This document shows, piece after piece, positions 36,119 to 44,714 of a DNA stretch of 64,000 bases; position 1 is the first letter of the stretch, and every line of letters begins with the position of its first letter. Location: positions 124,001 to 188,000 of the forward strand of contig NZ_LQIS01000045.1 of NCBI RefSeq assembly GCF_001499905.1, read 5' to 3'. The DNA is from Mycobacterium sp. GA-1285. Lineage in GTDB: Bacteria; Actinomycetota; Actinomycetes; Mycobacteriales; Mycobacteriaceae. A program made the translations under genes and the position numbers. Under the pieces are notes generated by a model. It saw only the letters and a list, made by a program, of their open reading frames with translations, did no database searches and had not been told where the DNA came from.

Positions 36119-36957
36119 TCAAACGGGGCAGCCGCGGCTCCTGAGCGCCTCGCATACCCGGCGCACTATCTCTGTTCGTCGATACCGTAGGTGACGCGCG
36201 CTGACCCGCACGATCAGCCAGCCTTGCGCGGCCAAGAACTCCAGCCGTTCGATGTCTCCGGCGTGAATGTCGGGACTCGTCCAATGCTGCACTCCGTCGT
36301 ACTCGACGCCCACTTTCCACTGGCGCCAGCCCATGTCGATTCGGCGATTGCCGACGCGAATCTGCGTGGCCGGGCGAGGCAACCCGTCGCGGACGAGCAG
36401 CAGGCGAAGCTCGGTTTCTTTCGGCGATTCCGCGCCGCCATCGACGAGATCCAACGTCGCGCGCAGTTCACGGATGCCCCGTGCGCCGGGATAGCGGTTC
36501 GCGATGCCCTGCACTTCGGCGATGGTGCACCCGGTCGCGTTGAGCAGGGCGTCGATTCGCATGATCCCCAGATCCCCCGGCACGCGCCGGCCTAGGTCAT
36601 AAGCCGTGCGAGCGGGTGTCGTACAGTCGAAACTACCTCGCAGGCAGACCTCGTCATCGGCGAGCGTCCCACTGTAGATGACGATTCCGCGCGGAGATCG
36701 ATGCCGTATACGTGCCAGTTCCGCCGGTGTGTCGGGCGTAGCCAGCGAGTTCCGAACATCGCCGCGGCCGAATGGCCGAATAGTGTCGCTTGTCCGCGGG
36801 ACCAAAGCCAAGCGGCATGTGCTCGAACACGCGCGTCGAGTTCCATTTCTGTCGGCGCGTATACGTTGTGGTGCACCTTGAAGTAGTTGGTGCGCAGGTC
36901 GTGACGTGTCACGATGCCGGCTGCGAGTGCGTCGCTGCCCACGATGAGACGGTCCAT
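36119..36957 (-). pseudogene. DUF559 (nuclease-fold) protein gene, frameshifted
   Basis: Two overlapping frames together give a protein of about 279 residues. The first (from 36957: MDRLIVGSDALAAGIVTRHD) carries an AbiEi-like N-terminal winged-helix region ending AAMFGTRWL at 36739. The second resumes with PDTPAELARIRHRSPRGIVI at 36736 and carries the C-terminal DUF559 endonuclease-like domain (RRIDMGWRQWKVGVEYDG, ERLEFLAAQGWLIVRVSAR). One base is missing, or two extra, near 36737. Such proteins are common in mycobacteria, with unproven links to nuclease or toxin-antitoxin functions. It could be a sequencing error. Confidence 0.75.
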
Positions 36958-37052
36958 ATCCAGTTAGATGCGAGAAGTGCTAAACCGGTTCCACGAGACT
37001 GCGGTTTATGAGAGGAATCGGCCGAGATTCGTCAGAAAGCGCAGTCTCGGCG

Positions 37053-37907
37053 CTAAGACGAGAGCAGCCGCTTGCGCTCGGCTTTGACGTCGAAAATCGC
37101 AGGCGGGTAGGACAAGTCGAGGCTCTCGAGCGCCTGAATCAGCAGCTCGGTGACCGCCAGGCGGCTGAACCATCGGCGATCGCAGGGCACGACATGCCAC
37201 GGCGCGTAGTCCGTCGAGGTGCGGTCCAGGACCGCCTGGTAGGCCTCCTGATACCGAGGCCACTCGAGGCGTTCGTCGATGTCACCCGGGTTGTACTTCC
37301 AGTATTTCGTCGGGTCGTCGAGCCGTTCGAGTAGCTGCTTCTTCTGCTCATTCAGCGAGATGAACATCGCCACCTTCACCAGAGTCGTTCCGCCGTCGAC
37401 GAGTTCGCGCTCGAACGCGTTGATCTCGTCGTAGCGCGCACCCCACACCTCCGGCGGCACCAGGTTGTGCACCCGGACGATGAGCACATCCTCGTAATGC
37501 GACCGGTCAAAGACGCCGATGTGTCCCGGCGGAGGCAACGCGCGCCGGATGCGCCACAGGAAATCGTGCGCCAACTCCTCCGGTGTGGGCTTGCCGAATG
37601 CGGTGTAGCGTACGCCCATCGGATTGACCGCTCCGACAACGTGTTTGACGATGCCGCCCTTACCCGCGGCGTCCATGCCTTGGAGCACCAGCAGAACCGA
37701 GCGGGCGTCGTCGCGGCCCTTGGAACTGGCGTACAGCATCTCCTGTAGCTGGGCGAGGCGGTCGCTGCGGGCCGCTTGCACCGGTGCCGCACCGGCTTTC
37801 GAGCCGTCGAAACCCGGTGTCGCCGAGGTGTCCAGATCGGCCACCTTGTCGCCGGGCCGAAACCGGACCGCGTCGGCGATCGCCGAGGTGGCCGACGAGT
37901 GGCTCAC
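37053..37907 (-). CDS. Polyphosphate kinase 2 family protein
   Basis: A 284-residue PPK2 enzyme. Walker A is LVLQGMDAAGKGGIVKHVVG, the lid and Walker B region read GVFDRSHYEDVLIVRVHNLV, and KYNPGDIDERLEWPRYQEAY is typical. PPK2 enzymes transfer phosphate between polyphosphate and nucleoside mono- or diphosphates. Its GTG start overlaps the stop of the TetR gene (GTGA), so both are one operon. Together with ppx and senX3-regX3 it makes this region rich in phosphate genes. M. tuberculosis PPK2 (Rv3232c) is elsewhere, so this may be a paralogue. Confidence 0.93.
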   Translation of the reverse strand: MSHSSATSAIADAVRFRPGDKVADLDTSATPGFDGSKAGAAPVQAARSDRLAQLQEMLYASSKGRDDARSVLLVLQGMDAAGKGGIVKHVVGAVNPMGVRYTAFGKPTPEELAHDFLWRIRRALPPPGHIGVFDRSHYEDVLIVRVHNLVPPEVWGARYDEINAFERELVDGGTTLVKVAMFISLNEQKKQLLERLDDPTKYWKYNPGDIDERLEWPRYQEAYQAVLDRTSTDYAPWHVVPCDRRWFSRLAVTELLIQALESLDLSYPPAIFDVKAERKRLLSS

Positions 37908-38611
37908 CGGTTGTCTCCCGTCGGCGGCAGCACCGGCGACGGGTGTGGTCGGCTACGGAACGCCTCCAGCGATCCGCCCACTTCGACGATGCCGCACAAC
38001 GCATTCCACGACAGCATCGTCAAGTAGTCGATCAGCTCGTCGGAGGTCATGCGTCGATTCGACATCCACGAGTGCGTGGCCAGCTGAACACCACCGACGG
38101 TGTGGTAAGCCCACGGCTCGACTCCGCCGGTGTCCATACCGGCCTCCTGCATCCGGCGTCGCAGCATCACCGCGAGCATGCGGGCGATGATCTGCTCGGA
38201 CGTCGCGATCGCGCGGCTCTTGCTCGCCGAGTTGTTCGCCATCACGAACTGATAGGGCTCGGGTTCGGCGGCCACCGTCTCGACGTAGACCCGGATGACT
38301 TCGCGAGTCAGCGCGTAACCGTCGAGGTTCGACGACAGCGCCGCGGCCATGTTCGGGATCAGCGTGGTCTGTGCGAACCGCATCATCACCGCGGTGGTGA
38401 GGTCGTTCTTGTCGACGAAATAGCGGTACAGCACCGTCTTCGAGACACCGATCTCGGCCGCGATCTCGTCCATGCTGACGCCGCTACCGCGGCGTCGGAT
38501 CGCCTCCAGGGTGCCGTCCACCAGCTCGTTGCGGCGCTCCACCTTGTGTTTGTGCCAACGCCGCTTGCGGCCGTCTGTCTTGACCGCGATCGCTTCGGAC
38601 TGCTGTGCCAC
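37904..38611 (-). CDS. TetR-family regulator (Rv0472c-type)
   Basis: A 235-residue repressor from GTG 38611. A basic N-terminal extension (DGRKRRWHKHKVERR) precedes the helix-turn-helix (GVSMDEIAAEIGVSKTVLYR, YFVDKNDL). The C-terminal domain is helical and presumably binds a ligand. It is translationally coupled to ppk2 downstream and divergent from the DUF445 gene, and may control either. The size matches Rv0472c. Confidence 0.87.
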   Translation of the reverse strand: MAQQSEAIAVKTDGRKRRWHKHKVERRNELVDGTLEAIRRRGSGVSMDEIAAEIGVSKTVLYRYFVDKNDLTTAVMMRFAQTTLIPNMAAALSSNLDGYALTREVIRVYVETVAAEPEPYQFVMANNSASKSRAIATSEQIIARMLAVMLRRRMQEAGMDTGGVEPWAYHTVGGVQLATHSWMSNRRMTSDELIDYLTMLSWNALCGIVEVGGSLEAFRSRPHPSPVLPPTGDNR

Positions 38612-38715
38612 TATCCCCGTGATCCGTTCCGTAGTTCCCCTTGATAGTACGGCCGATCTCGACACCTCGGGTTGTCGGACCCGGGCCGTCACCCGTCGTA
38701 GCGGATGATGGGGGA

Positions 38716-40056
38716 GTGGCACACAGACCGAGCGCCGGGCGACGCGTCCCGGCGGCTCCGCCCGCTCCGCGGACGAGCTTCGCCGAGTCCCTGGCCGGGG
38801 CCGACTCCGTCGGCGATGCGGAGCGCCGCCGCTCGCTGCGACGCATGAAGGTCGTCGCGCTGAGCTTCCTGATTGGTGCTTCGGTCGTCTTCCTGGTTTG
38901 CACCTGGGCCCAGTCCACCGGTGGTGCGCCGGAGTGGGTCGGCTATGTGCGCGCCGCCGCCGAGGCCGGCATGGTCGGCGCGCTCGCGGACTGGTTCGCG
39001 GTCACCGCGTTGTTCAAACACCCGCTCGGCATCCCGATCCCGCACACCGCGATCATCAAGCGCAAGAAAGACCAGCTCGGCGAGGGTCTTGGCACCTTCG
39101 TTCGCGAGAACTTCCTGTCTGCCGAAGTCGTCTCGACGAAGCTGCGCAACGCCGAGGTGGCCGGTCGCCTGGGCAAGTGGCTCTCCGAACGCTCGCACGC
39201 CGAACGCGTTGCCGCCGAGACCGCCACAGTGCTGCGGGTTCTCGTGGAGATGTTGCGCGACGAGGATGTGCAGCAGGTGCTCGACCGGATGATCGTCAAG
39301 CGCATCGCCGAACCGCAGTGGGGTCCGCCCATCGGTCGCGTGCTGGCCACGCTGCTGGCCGAACACCGCCAGGAGGCCCTGCTGCAACTGCTGGCCGACC
39401 GCGCCTTCCAGTGGTCTCTGAACGCCGGGCCCGTCATCGACAGGGTGATCGAACGCGATTCGCCCTCCTGGTCTCCACGCTGGGTGGACCATCTCGTCGG
39501 CGACCGTATCCACCGCGAGTTGATGGACTTCACCGACAAGGTGCGACGCAATCCGGACCACGAACTGCGGCGGTCGGCAACCCGGTTCCTGTTCGAGTTC
39601 GCCGACGACCTCCAGCACGACCAGGCCACCATCGAGCGCGCCGAGAACGTCAAGGAACAGGTCATGGCCCGCGAAGAAATCACCCGTGCGGCAGAGACCG
39701 CGTGGACGGCGGCCAAGCGCATCCTGTTCGAGTCGGTCGACGACCCCTCATCGACCCTGCGCACGCGGATCGCGGATTCGGTGATGCTCATCGGGGAGTC
39801 GCTGCGCGACGACGCGGACCTGCGCGACAAGGTGGACAACTGGATCATCCGGGCGGCCCAGCACCTGGTCGCCCAGTACGGCGTCGAGATCACCGCGATC
39901 ATCACCGAAACCATCGAGCGGTGGGACGCCGACGAGGCCAGCCGCCGTATCGAACTCCACGTCGGACGCGACCTGCAGTTCATTCGGATCAACGGCACGG
40001 TGGTCGGCGCGCTGGCGGGCCTCGTCATCTATTCCGTAGCCCAACTTATCTTCTGA
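38716..40056 (+). CDS. DUF445 membrane protein (Rv0473-type)
   Basis: A 446-residue protein from GTG 38716. A helix at about residues 45-65 (MKVVALSFLIGASVVFLVCT) and the conserved VRAAAEAGMVGALADWFAVT, ALFKHPLGIPIPHTAII mark DUF445/YjiN proteins. A long charged helical domain and a C-terminal membrane helix (GTVVGALAGLVIYSVAQLIF) follow. The role is unknown. ATG 38847, just before the first helix, is a shorter alternative start. Confidence 0.83.
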   Translation: MAHRPSAGRRVPAAPPAPRTSFAESLAGADSVGDAERRRSLRRMKVVALSFLIGASVVFLVCTWAQSTGGAPEWVGYVRAAAEAGMVGALADWFAVTALFKHPLGIPIPHTAIIKRKKDQLGEGLGTFVRENFLSAEVVSTKLRNAEVAGRLGKWLSERSHAERVAAETATVLRVLVEMLRDEDVQQVLDRMIVKRIAEPQWGPPIGRVLATLLAEHRQEALLQLLADRAFQWSLNAGPVIDRVIERDSPSWSPRWVDHLVGDRIHRELMDFTDKVRRNPDHELRRSATRFLFEFADDLQHDQATIERAENVKEQVMAREEITRAAETAWTAAKRILFESVDDPSSTLRTRIADSVMLIGESLRDDADLRDKVDNWIIRAAQHLVAQYGVEITAIITETIERWDADEASRRIELHVGRDLQFIRINGTVVGALAGLVIYSVAQLIF

Positions 40057-40067
40057 CCTGCGCTAAC

Positions 40068-40102
40068 GAGTGCTTGCAAAAGTTAGCACTCCGTCGTACG
40101 GT
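40068..40102 (+). promoter_or_regulatory. Promoter overlapped by GAGTGCT/AGCACTC inverted repeat
   Basis: GAGTGCT (40068-40074)-N10-AGCACTC (40085-40091) is a perfect inverted repeat with the two CIRCE half-sites in reversed order. TTGCAA (40074-40079) and TACGGT (40097-40102), 17 bases apart, form a good housekeeping promoter under it. The XRE regulator gene begins 42 bases later, so autoregulation is likely. Confidence 0.6.
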
Positions 40103-40143
40103 AGTGGCGTCGCTTAGTGGATACCGGTGCACGGAGGCTTCGA

Positions 40144-40572
40144 ATGTCGCAGGATGAGAATCTTGCCGTCGTCGTGTCCAACGCTGCGCAGACCGCTGCC
40201 CAGGACATCGGCACGTTCATCAGAACGCAACGCGAGGCCGCACAGGTATCCGTACGACAGCTGGCCGAGAAGGCCGGCGTCAGCAACCCCTACCTCAGCC
40301 AGATCGAGCGGGGATTGCGCAAACCCTCTGCCGATGTGCTGAACCAGATCGCCAAGGCGTTGCGGGTGTCGGCGGAGGTGCTCTACGTACGGGCCGGGAT
40401 TCTCGAGCCCAGCGAGACGAGCGAGGTGCGCGACGCCATCGTCAACGATCCGGCGATCACCGAGCGACAGAAGCAGGTCTTGCTCGACATCTACACGTCG
40501 TTCTGTCAGCAGAACGAGGCCGACGTTGACGAGACAGGTAACGACACAGAACAGGAGTCGTCGACTGAGTAG
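40144..40572 (+). CDS. XRE-family regulator (Rv0474-type)
   Basis: A 142-residue DNA-binding protein from ATG 40144 (MSQDENLAVVVSNAAQTAAQ). The helix-turn-helix is VSVRQLAEKAGVSNPYLSQI at about residues 37-56, extended by ERGLRKPSADVLNQIAKALR. An acidic tail (NEADVDETGNDTEQESSTE) follows. The M. tuberculosis equivalent Rv0474 has been described as a copper-responsive regulator, as I recall; a single Cys (FCQQNE) is visible here. It lies directly upstream of hbhA and could affect it. Confidence 0.87.
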   Translation: MSQDENLAVVVSNAAQTAAQDIGTFIRTQREAAQVSVRQLAEKAGVSNPYLSQIERGLRKPSADVLNQIAKALRVSAEVLYVRAGILEPSETSEVRDAIVNDPAITERQKQVLLDIYTSFCQQNEADVDETGNDTEQESSTE

Positions 40573-40629
40573 AGACTCCAACTTCTGAACACGAACGCAA
40601 CCCAACGACATCTTCTGGAAAGGAACACC

Positions 40630-41262
40630 ATGGCCAAGAACACCCCCGCCAAGAACCAGCCCACCGCCGACGACCTCAAGGCGCCGTTGCTCGCCGCCGT
40701 CGGTGCCGCCGACCTCGCCCTCGAGCGGGTCAACGAGATCGTCGCGGCCCTTCGTGAGCGCGCCGACGACGCCCGCAGCGACTCCCGGAGCCGCGTCGAG
40801 GAGACTCGTGCGCGGATCGACCGGCTGCAGGAGGATCTGCCGTCGCAGTTCGGTGAGCTGCGCGATCGTCTGAGCTCCGAGGAGCTGCGCAAGTACGCCG
40901 AGACCTACGCCGAGGCGGCGCAGACCACCTACAACAGGCTCGTCGAGCGCGGTGAGGCCGCACTCGAGCGCCTGCGCAGCCAGCCCGGCTTCAGCGAGGC
41001 CGCCGGCCGCGTCGAGGGGTACACCGACCAGGCCGTCGAGCTGACCCAGGAGGCACTGGGCAACGTGGCCGCGCAGACCCGCGCCGTGGGTGAGCGCGCC
41101 GCCAAGCTGGTCGGCGTCGAGCTGCCGAAGAAGGCAGAAAAGGGTGCCGCGCCGGTGAAGAACACTGCGAAGAAGGCTCCGGCCAAGGCCCCGGCCAAGA
41201 AGACCCCGGCCAAGAAGGCCCCCGCCAAGAAGGCCCCGGCCAAGAAGGTCACCCAGAAGTAA
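40630..41262 (+). CDS. hbhA: Heparin-binding hemagglutinin
   Basis: A 210-residue adhesin, close to the 199 of M. tuberculosis HbhA (Rv0475). Residues about 15-150 form a long coiled coil (VNEIVAALRERADDARSDSR, AETYAEAAQTTYNRLVERGE). The C-terminal 45 residues are Lys/Ala/Pro repeats (KKAPAKAPAKKTPAKKAPAK) that in known HbhA bind heparan sulfate and are methylated. It has no signal peptide, as in other HbhA proteins. GAAAGGA precedes the ATG. It is surface-associated and linked to adhesion, and in rapid growers to aggregation and lipid bodies. Confidence 0.95.
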   Translation: MAKNTPAKNQPTADDLKAPLLAAVGAADLALERVNEIVAALRERADDARSDSRSRVEETRARIDRLQEDLPSQFGELRDRLSSEELRKYAETYAEAAQTTYNRLVERGEAALERLRSQPGFSEAAGRVEGYTDQAVELTQEALGNVAAQTRAVGERAAKLVGVELPKKAEKGAAPVKNTAKKAPAKAPAKKTPAKKAPAKKAPAKKVTQK

Positions 41263-41328
41263 GGACTCGGCCGCGGGTCTGATGACCCAAAGTCGACCGA
41301 GGGGACGTAACCCGCTTAGTCTTGAAGC

Positions 41329-41613
41329 GTGCAGCTCCAAGGCTTGGTGGGTTACATCCTCTTCTTCTTGCAGATCGCCGTGCTCGCGACGACGGTGTAC
41401 GCGTTCGTCCACGCGGCGATGCAACGGCCGGACGCCTATCCGGCTGCCGACAAACTGACCAAGCCGGTCTGGTTGGTCATCCTCGGAGTCGCCGGTCTGC
41501 TCGCACTGGTTCTGGGTTCCGTCCTCGGTCCTGCCATCGCGGCCGTTGCGGCCGGTGTGTACCTGGTCGACGTCCGTCCCAAGCTGCTCGAGGTACAGGG
41601 GAAGTCCCGCTAG
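41329..41613 (+). CDS. DUF2516 membrane protein (Rv0476-type)
   Basis: A 94-residue protein from GTG 41329. There are two or three hydrophobic segments (GYILFFLQIAVLATTVYAFV; PVWLVILGVAGLLALVLGSV then AIAAVAAGVYLVDVRP) separated by a short polar part (RPDAYPAADKLTK). This is the DUF2516 pattern. Its TAG overlaps the GTG of the next gene by one base, so the genes are coupled. Function unknown. Confidence 0.85.
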   Translation: MQLQGLVGYILFFLQIAVLATTVYAFVHAAMQRPDAYPAADKLTKPVWLVILGVAGLLALVLGSVLGPAIAAVAAGVYLVDVRPKLLEVQGKSR

Positions 41614-42047
41614 TGCGTCGAGCCATCGCGGTCGTCGTCATGGCGGCCGGCCTCATCGTTCCTGCGCTGACGGCTCCGGTGGCATCGGCGAATCCGGCGC
41701 CGCCAGTGGGGCCGACGGTGCCTTCCCCACCGTTCGTCGATCACGTCGAATGGGCCAAGTGGGGCGACCTGTCCAGTCTGCGGGTGTATCCGACACCGGC
41801 CGGGCGCCAGGCGTCCGGGCTGGCCACGCCGGCTCAGAGCGAGATGGCCTGGGCCGAGGTGCTGGCGCTTTCGCCCGATGCGGACATCCCCGGGATGAAG
41901 CCGCAATTCGTCTGCCACTGGGAATTCGCCGAGTACTACCAGCCCGGCAAGACCAGTTGGAATCTCGAGCCGTGGCGCCCAGAGGTCTCCTACGAGCAGA
42001 TGGTCGAAACCGGCTGCAACCCCGGCGGTACCGAAGAACCGTTCTGA
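41613..42047 (+). CDS. DUF2599 secreted protein (Rv0477-type)
   Basis: A 144-residue protein from GTG 41613 with a Sec signal peptide (AIAVVVMAAGLIVPALTAPV, ASA-N cleavage near residue 27). The mature part carries PFVDHVEWAKWGDLSSLRVY, FVCHWEFAEYYQPGKTSWNL and VETGCNPGG, with two Cys that could form a disulfide. It matches Rv0477 and the DUF2599 family. Its stop overlaps the deoC start (TGATG). Confidence 0.87.
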   Translation: MRRAIAVVVMAAGLIVPALTAPVASANPAPPVGPTVPSPPFVDHVEWAKWGDLSSLRVYPTPAGRQASGLATPAQSEMAWAEVLALSPDADIPGMKPQFVCHWEFAEYYQPGKTSWNLEPWRPEVSYEQMVETGCNPGGTEEPF

Positions 42048-42727
42048 TGGTCGGCATCTATCGACGCGACCAGGTCGCAAAACTGGTCGATCACACACTG
42101 CTCAAACCCGAAGCGACCCCGTCCGACGTCGCCGCGATCGCCGAGGAGGCTGCGACGCTCGGCGTTCACGCCGTCTGCGTGTCGCCGTCGATGGTTTCGG
42201 TCGCCAGACGGTCCGGGTCGGCGGCGCAGTTGGTGTGTGCGGTGGTCGGGTTTCCCTCGGGCAAGCATCTTTCGGCGATCAAAGCGCGCGAGGCCCGGCT
42301 TGCGGTCGACGACGGTGCCGGTGAGATCGACATGGTGATCGACGTCGGGGCGGCGTTGGACGGTGACTTCGCGGCGGTGCGCGCCGACGTCGATGCGGTG
42401 CGTACGGAGATCGGCGCCCGCGCGGTCTTGAAAGTGATCGTCGAGTCCGCCGCGCTACTGCAACTCGCGGACGAGCAGACGTTGCTGGCGGCCTGCCGAG
42501 CCGCGGCGGATGCGGGCGCCGATTTCGTCAAGACCTCCACGGGATTTCATCCCGCAGGCGGGGCGTCGGTGCGGGCCGTGGAACTGATGGCGACGGTGGG
42601 TCCACAGGTCAAGGCAAGTGGCGGCATCCGGACCGCCGGTGACGCGATCGCGATGCTGAACGCCGGCGCCGCCCGATTGGGGCTGTCGGGAACCAGGGTG
42701 GTACTCGAGGGCATCGCTGAAAATTGA
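42047..42727 (+). CDS. deoC: Deoxyribose-phosphate aldolase
   Basis: A 226-residue class I aldolase (Rv0478). It starts MVGIYRRDQVAKLVDHTLLK. The Schiff-base Lys is in ADFVKTSTGFHPAGG and a second active-site Lys in VKASGGIRTAGDA; AVLKVIVES is the inner strand. It splits 2-deoxyribose 5-phosphate into glyceraldehyde 3-phosphate and acetaldehyde, which the aldehyde dehydrogenases of this window could oxidise. Its ATG overlaps the previous stop. Confidence 0.95.
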   Translation: MVGIYRRDQVAKLVDHTLLKPEATPSDVAAIAEEAATLGVHAVCVSPSMVSVARRSGSAAQLVCAVVGFPSGKHLSAIKAREARLAVDDGAGEIDMVIDVGAALDGDFAAVRADVDAVRTEIGARAVLKVIVESAALLQLADEQTLLAACRAAADAGADFVKTSTGFHPAGGASVRAVELMATVGPQVKASGGIRTAGDAIAMLNAGAARLGLSGTRVVLEGIAEN

Positions 42728-42835
42728 CCGCCGACAGTAATTTACGCTGTTTGCCGAAATTTGCCGTATAGTGACGTGCGCCCCCGACGACTGGAACCAT
42801 AGCCATCTGCGCACGGGAAACCGTGGATAGGACTG

Positions 42836-43135
42836 ATGATGATGACCCACACTGGTTTACTTCGTCGAACTCTGGCCGGGGCAGGACTCATTGCGGTGTT
42901 CGCTACGGGCGTCTTCACCGCCGGCTGCGCCCAGGAAGAAGAGAAGGCACCGGAGACGTCGACCACGACGACGACCACCACCACAACTACGACAACGCCG
43001 GCCCCTCCCGCCACTCCGACGGAGAAGGCGCCGCGCATCAATCCCGATGAGCCGAACCCGTTCTCGCCCACGGTCCATGCTCCGCCGGCTCCGGGGCCGA
43101 CGCCCGGTCGGCATCGCGGTCCGCACGGCCAGTAG
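42836..43135 (+). CDS. Small lipoprotein with poly-Thr tract
   Basis: A 99-residue protein. GAGLIAVFATGVFTAGC gives a signal peptide with lipobox TAGC. After a short acidic stretch (AQEEEKAPE) comes a run of Thr (TSTTTTTTTTTTTTP), then a Pro-rich tail ending PGRHRGPHGQ. The low-complexity mature region suggests a cell-wall-spanning or O-mannosylated linker rather than an enzyme. It overlaps the N-terminal codons of the sedolisin gene by 59 bases, and the two are probably expressed together. Confidence 0.7.
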   Translation: MMMTHTGLLRRTLAGAGLIAVFATGVFTAGCAQEEEKAPETSTTTTTTTTTTTTPAPPATPTEKAPRINPDEPNPFSPTVHAPPAPGPTPGRHRGPHGQ

Positions 43136-44714
43136 GCCCCGGGCCCACTGGTCCTGGGCCCTCCTCACCGCCGCGCTGCTCATCGCAGCGTCCGGGGGGT
43201 GTGCATCACGCACTCCGGCGGTCATCACCGGTCCGTATGCGGCATTGCTGGCGAGTTCGACCGACTTGGGGCCGTCACGGTCGGCGGACGCGCAAGTCAC
43301 CGTCACGCTCCGCGAACCGCGACGTCCGTCCGCCTTGATGGGCTGGGCGGAGACCCGCGACCTCTGGGTGCGCTGGCGGCCCGGTGACGGATGGGCGATC
43401 GTCGAGGGCGCTGCCGCGGATCTCGCACGGGCATTCGGAATTCCGGTGCGCGACTACCGGTCTCCGAAAGGCGAGGAGTTCTACGCCTCGCCCGAACAAC
43501 CGTTGATACCGTCGGGCCTGCACGAGGATGTCACGGCGGTCGGGCGGATCATGAGCTACACCCCGTACCGCATGAAGCGGCCCGACTTCGTTCCCCTCGA
43601 CGTGCCCAAGGGCGGTCTGACGCCCGGCGGACTGTTGTCGGCGTACAACGCGACACCGTTGGCGGACGCCGGGTTCACCGGTGAGGGGGCGACGATCGTC
43701 GTCTTCGCGTTCGACAGCGTCGAGCAGGAGGACCTCGACCTGTTCGCCGACACGTCCGGACTACCGCGGTTCATGCCCGAAATCGTCGGCGGCAAGCCGT
43801 CCGAGGTGCACGGTGAGGCGGCGATGGATCTGCAAGTGGCGCATGCGATTGCGCCCGATGCGCGGCTCGTCGTGGTCAACACCAGGCCGACCGTGGAAGG
43901 CGACGGCACGTACGAGAAGCTCGGGAAACTGTTCGAACAGGTCGACAGGGACTACCCCGGGGCGGTGTGGAGCCTGTCGATCGGGTGGGGATGCGACGCA
44001 TTTGTCACCGCAGCCGACCTCGCGCCTGTCGAGGCGGCGCTGACGGCTGCGCAGCGACGCGGCACGACGGCGTTCGACGCCAGCGGGGATATGGGCGGGC
44101 TGGAATGCAAAGGGGGCGAACACTGGTCGGCTCCACCGGGACCGGACGACATCGGCGTCGACGCGGTCGCGTCACTTCCCGCGATGACATCGGTCGGGGG
44201 CACGACGCTGTCGACGGGCACCCATGGGCAGTGGCTGGCCGAGCACGCATGGGTGGATTCCCCGCTGTCGCAAGGCAGTAGCGGTGGGGTGTCGAAGCTG
44301 TTCGCCCGACCGGTGTGGCAGGACCGGTTGAACGTCGAGCGTGACACCGACCGCCGCCGCCTTCTTCCCGACGTCGCCGCGGTCGCCGATCCTTCTACCG
44401 GTGTACGGCTCATCTTCGGCCAACGCGAGGTGGTCGGCGGCGGCACATCGCAATCGGCTCCGATCTGGGCGGGCCTCACTGTGCTGATGAACCAGTATCT
44501 GCTGGCCAACGGGGGACGACCGGTGGGGAACCTCAACCCGCTGCTATACCAGGTGGCTGCCGGCTCGCGACTGCCCGGCTTCCGTGACGTGGGCAAGGGT
44601 GGCAACGCCGTCGACCTGGCGATGCCGGGTTACGACCTGGTGACGGGCCTCGGCGCCCCGAACGTCGACAATCTCGCCCGCAACCTTCTCGACCTGCAGA
44701 AGACGTCGCGTTGA
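43077..44714 (+). CDS. S53 (sedolisin-type) serine-carboxyl peptidase lipoprotein
   Basis: A 545-residue protein from ATG 43077. The N-terminus has a basic stretch, a hydrophobic segment (SWALLTAALLIAASGG) and a lipobox-like Cys. A pro-domain of about 120 residues is followed by the catalytic domain. The Glu and Asp of the triad lie in HGEAAMDLQVAHAI, the oxyanion Asp region in TAFDASGDMGG, and the Ser in GGGTSQSAPIWAGL. PGYDLVTGLGAPN is the usual C-terminal calcium-site signature. It should be a pro-enzyme acting at low pH at the cell surface. Confidence 0.88.
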   Translation: MLRRLRGRRPVGIAVRTASRPRAHWSWALLTAALLIAASGGCASRTPAVITGPYAALLASSTDLGPSRSADAQVTVTLREPRRPSALMGWAETRDLWVRWRPGDGWAIVEGAAADLARAFGIPVRDYRSPKGEEFYASPEQPLIPSGLHEDVTAVGRIMSYTPYRMKRPDFVPLDVPKGGLTPGGLLSAYNATPLADAGFTGEGATIVVFAFDSVEQEDLDLFADTSGLPRFMPEIVGGKPSEVHGEAAMDLQVAHAIAPDARLVVVNTRPTVEGDGTYEKLGKLFEQVDRDYPGAVWSLSIGWGCDAFVTAADLAPVEAALTAAQRRGTTAFDASGDMGGLECKGGEHWSAPPGPDDIGVDAVASLPAMTSVGGTTLSTGTHGQWLAEHAWVDSPLSQGSSGGVSKLFARPVWQDRLNVERDTDRRRLLPDVAAVADPSTGVRLIFGQREVVGGGTSQSAPIWAGLTVLMNQYLLANGGRPVGNLNPLLYQVAAGSRLPGFRDVGKGGNAVDLAMPGYDLVTGLGAPNVDNLARNLLDLQKTSR

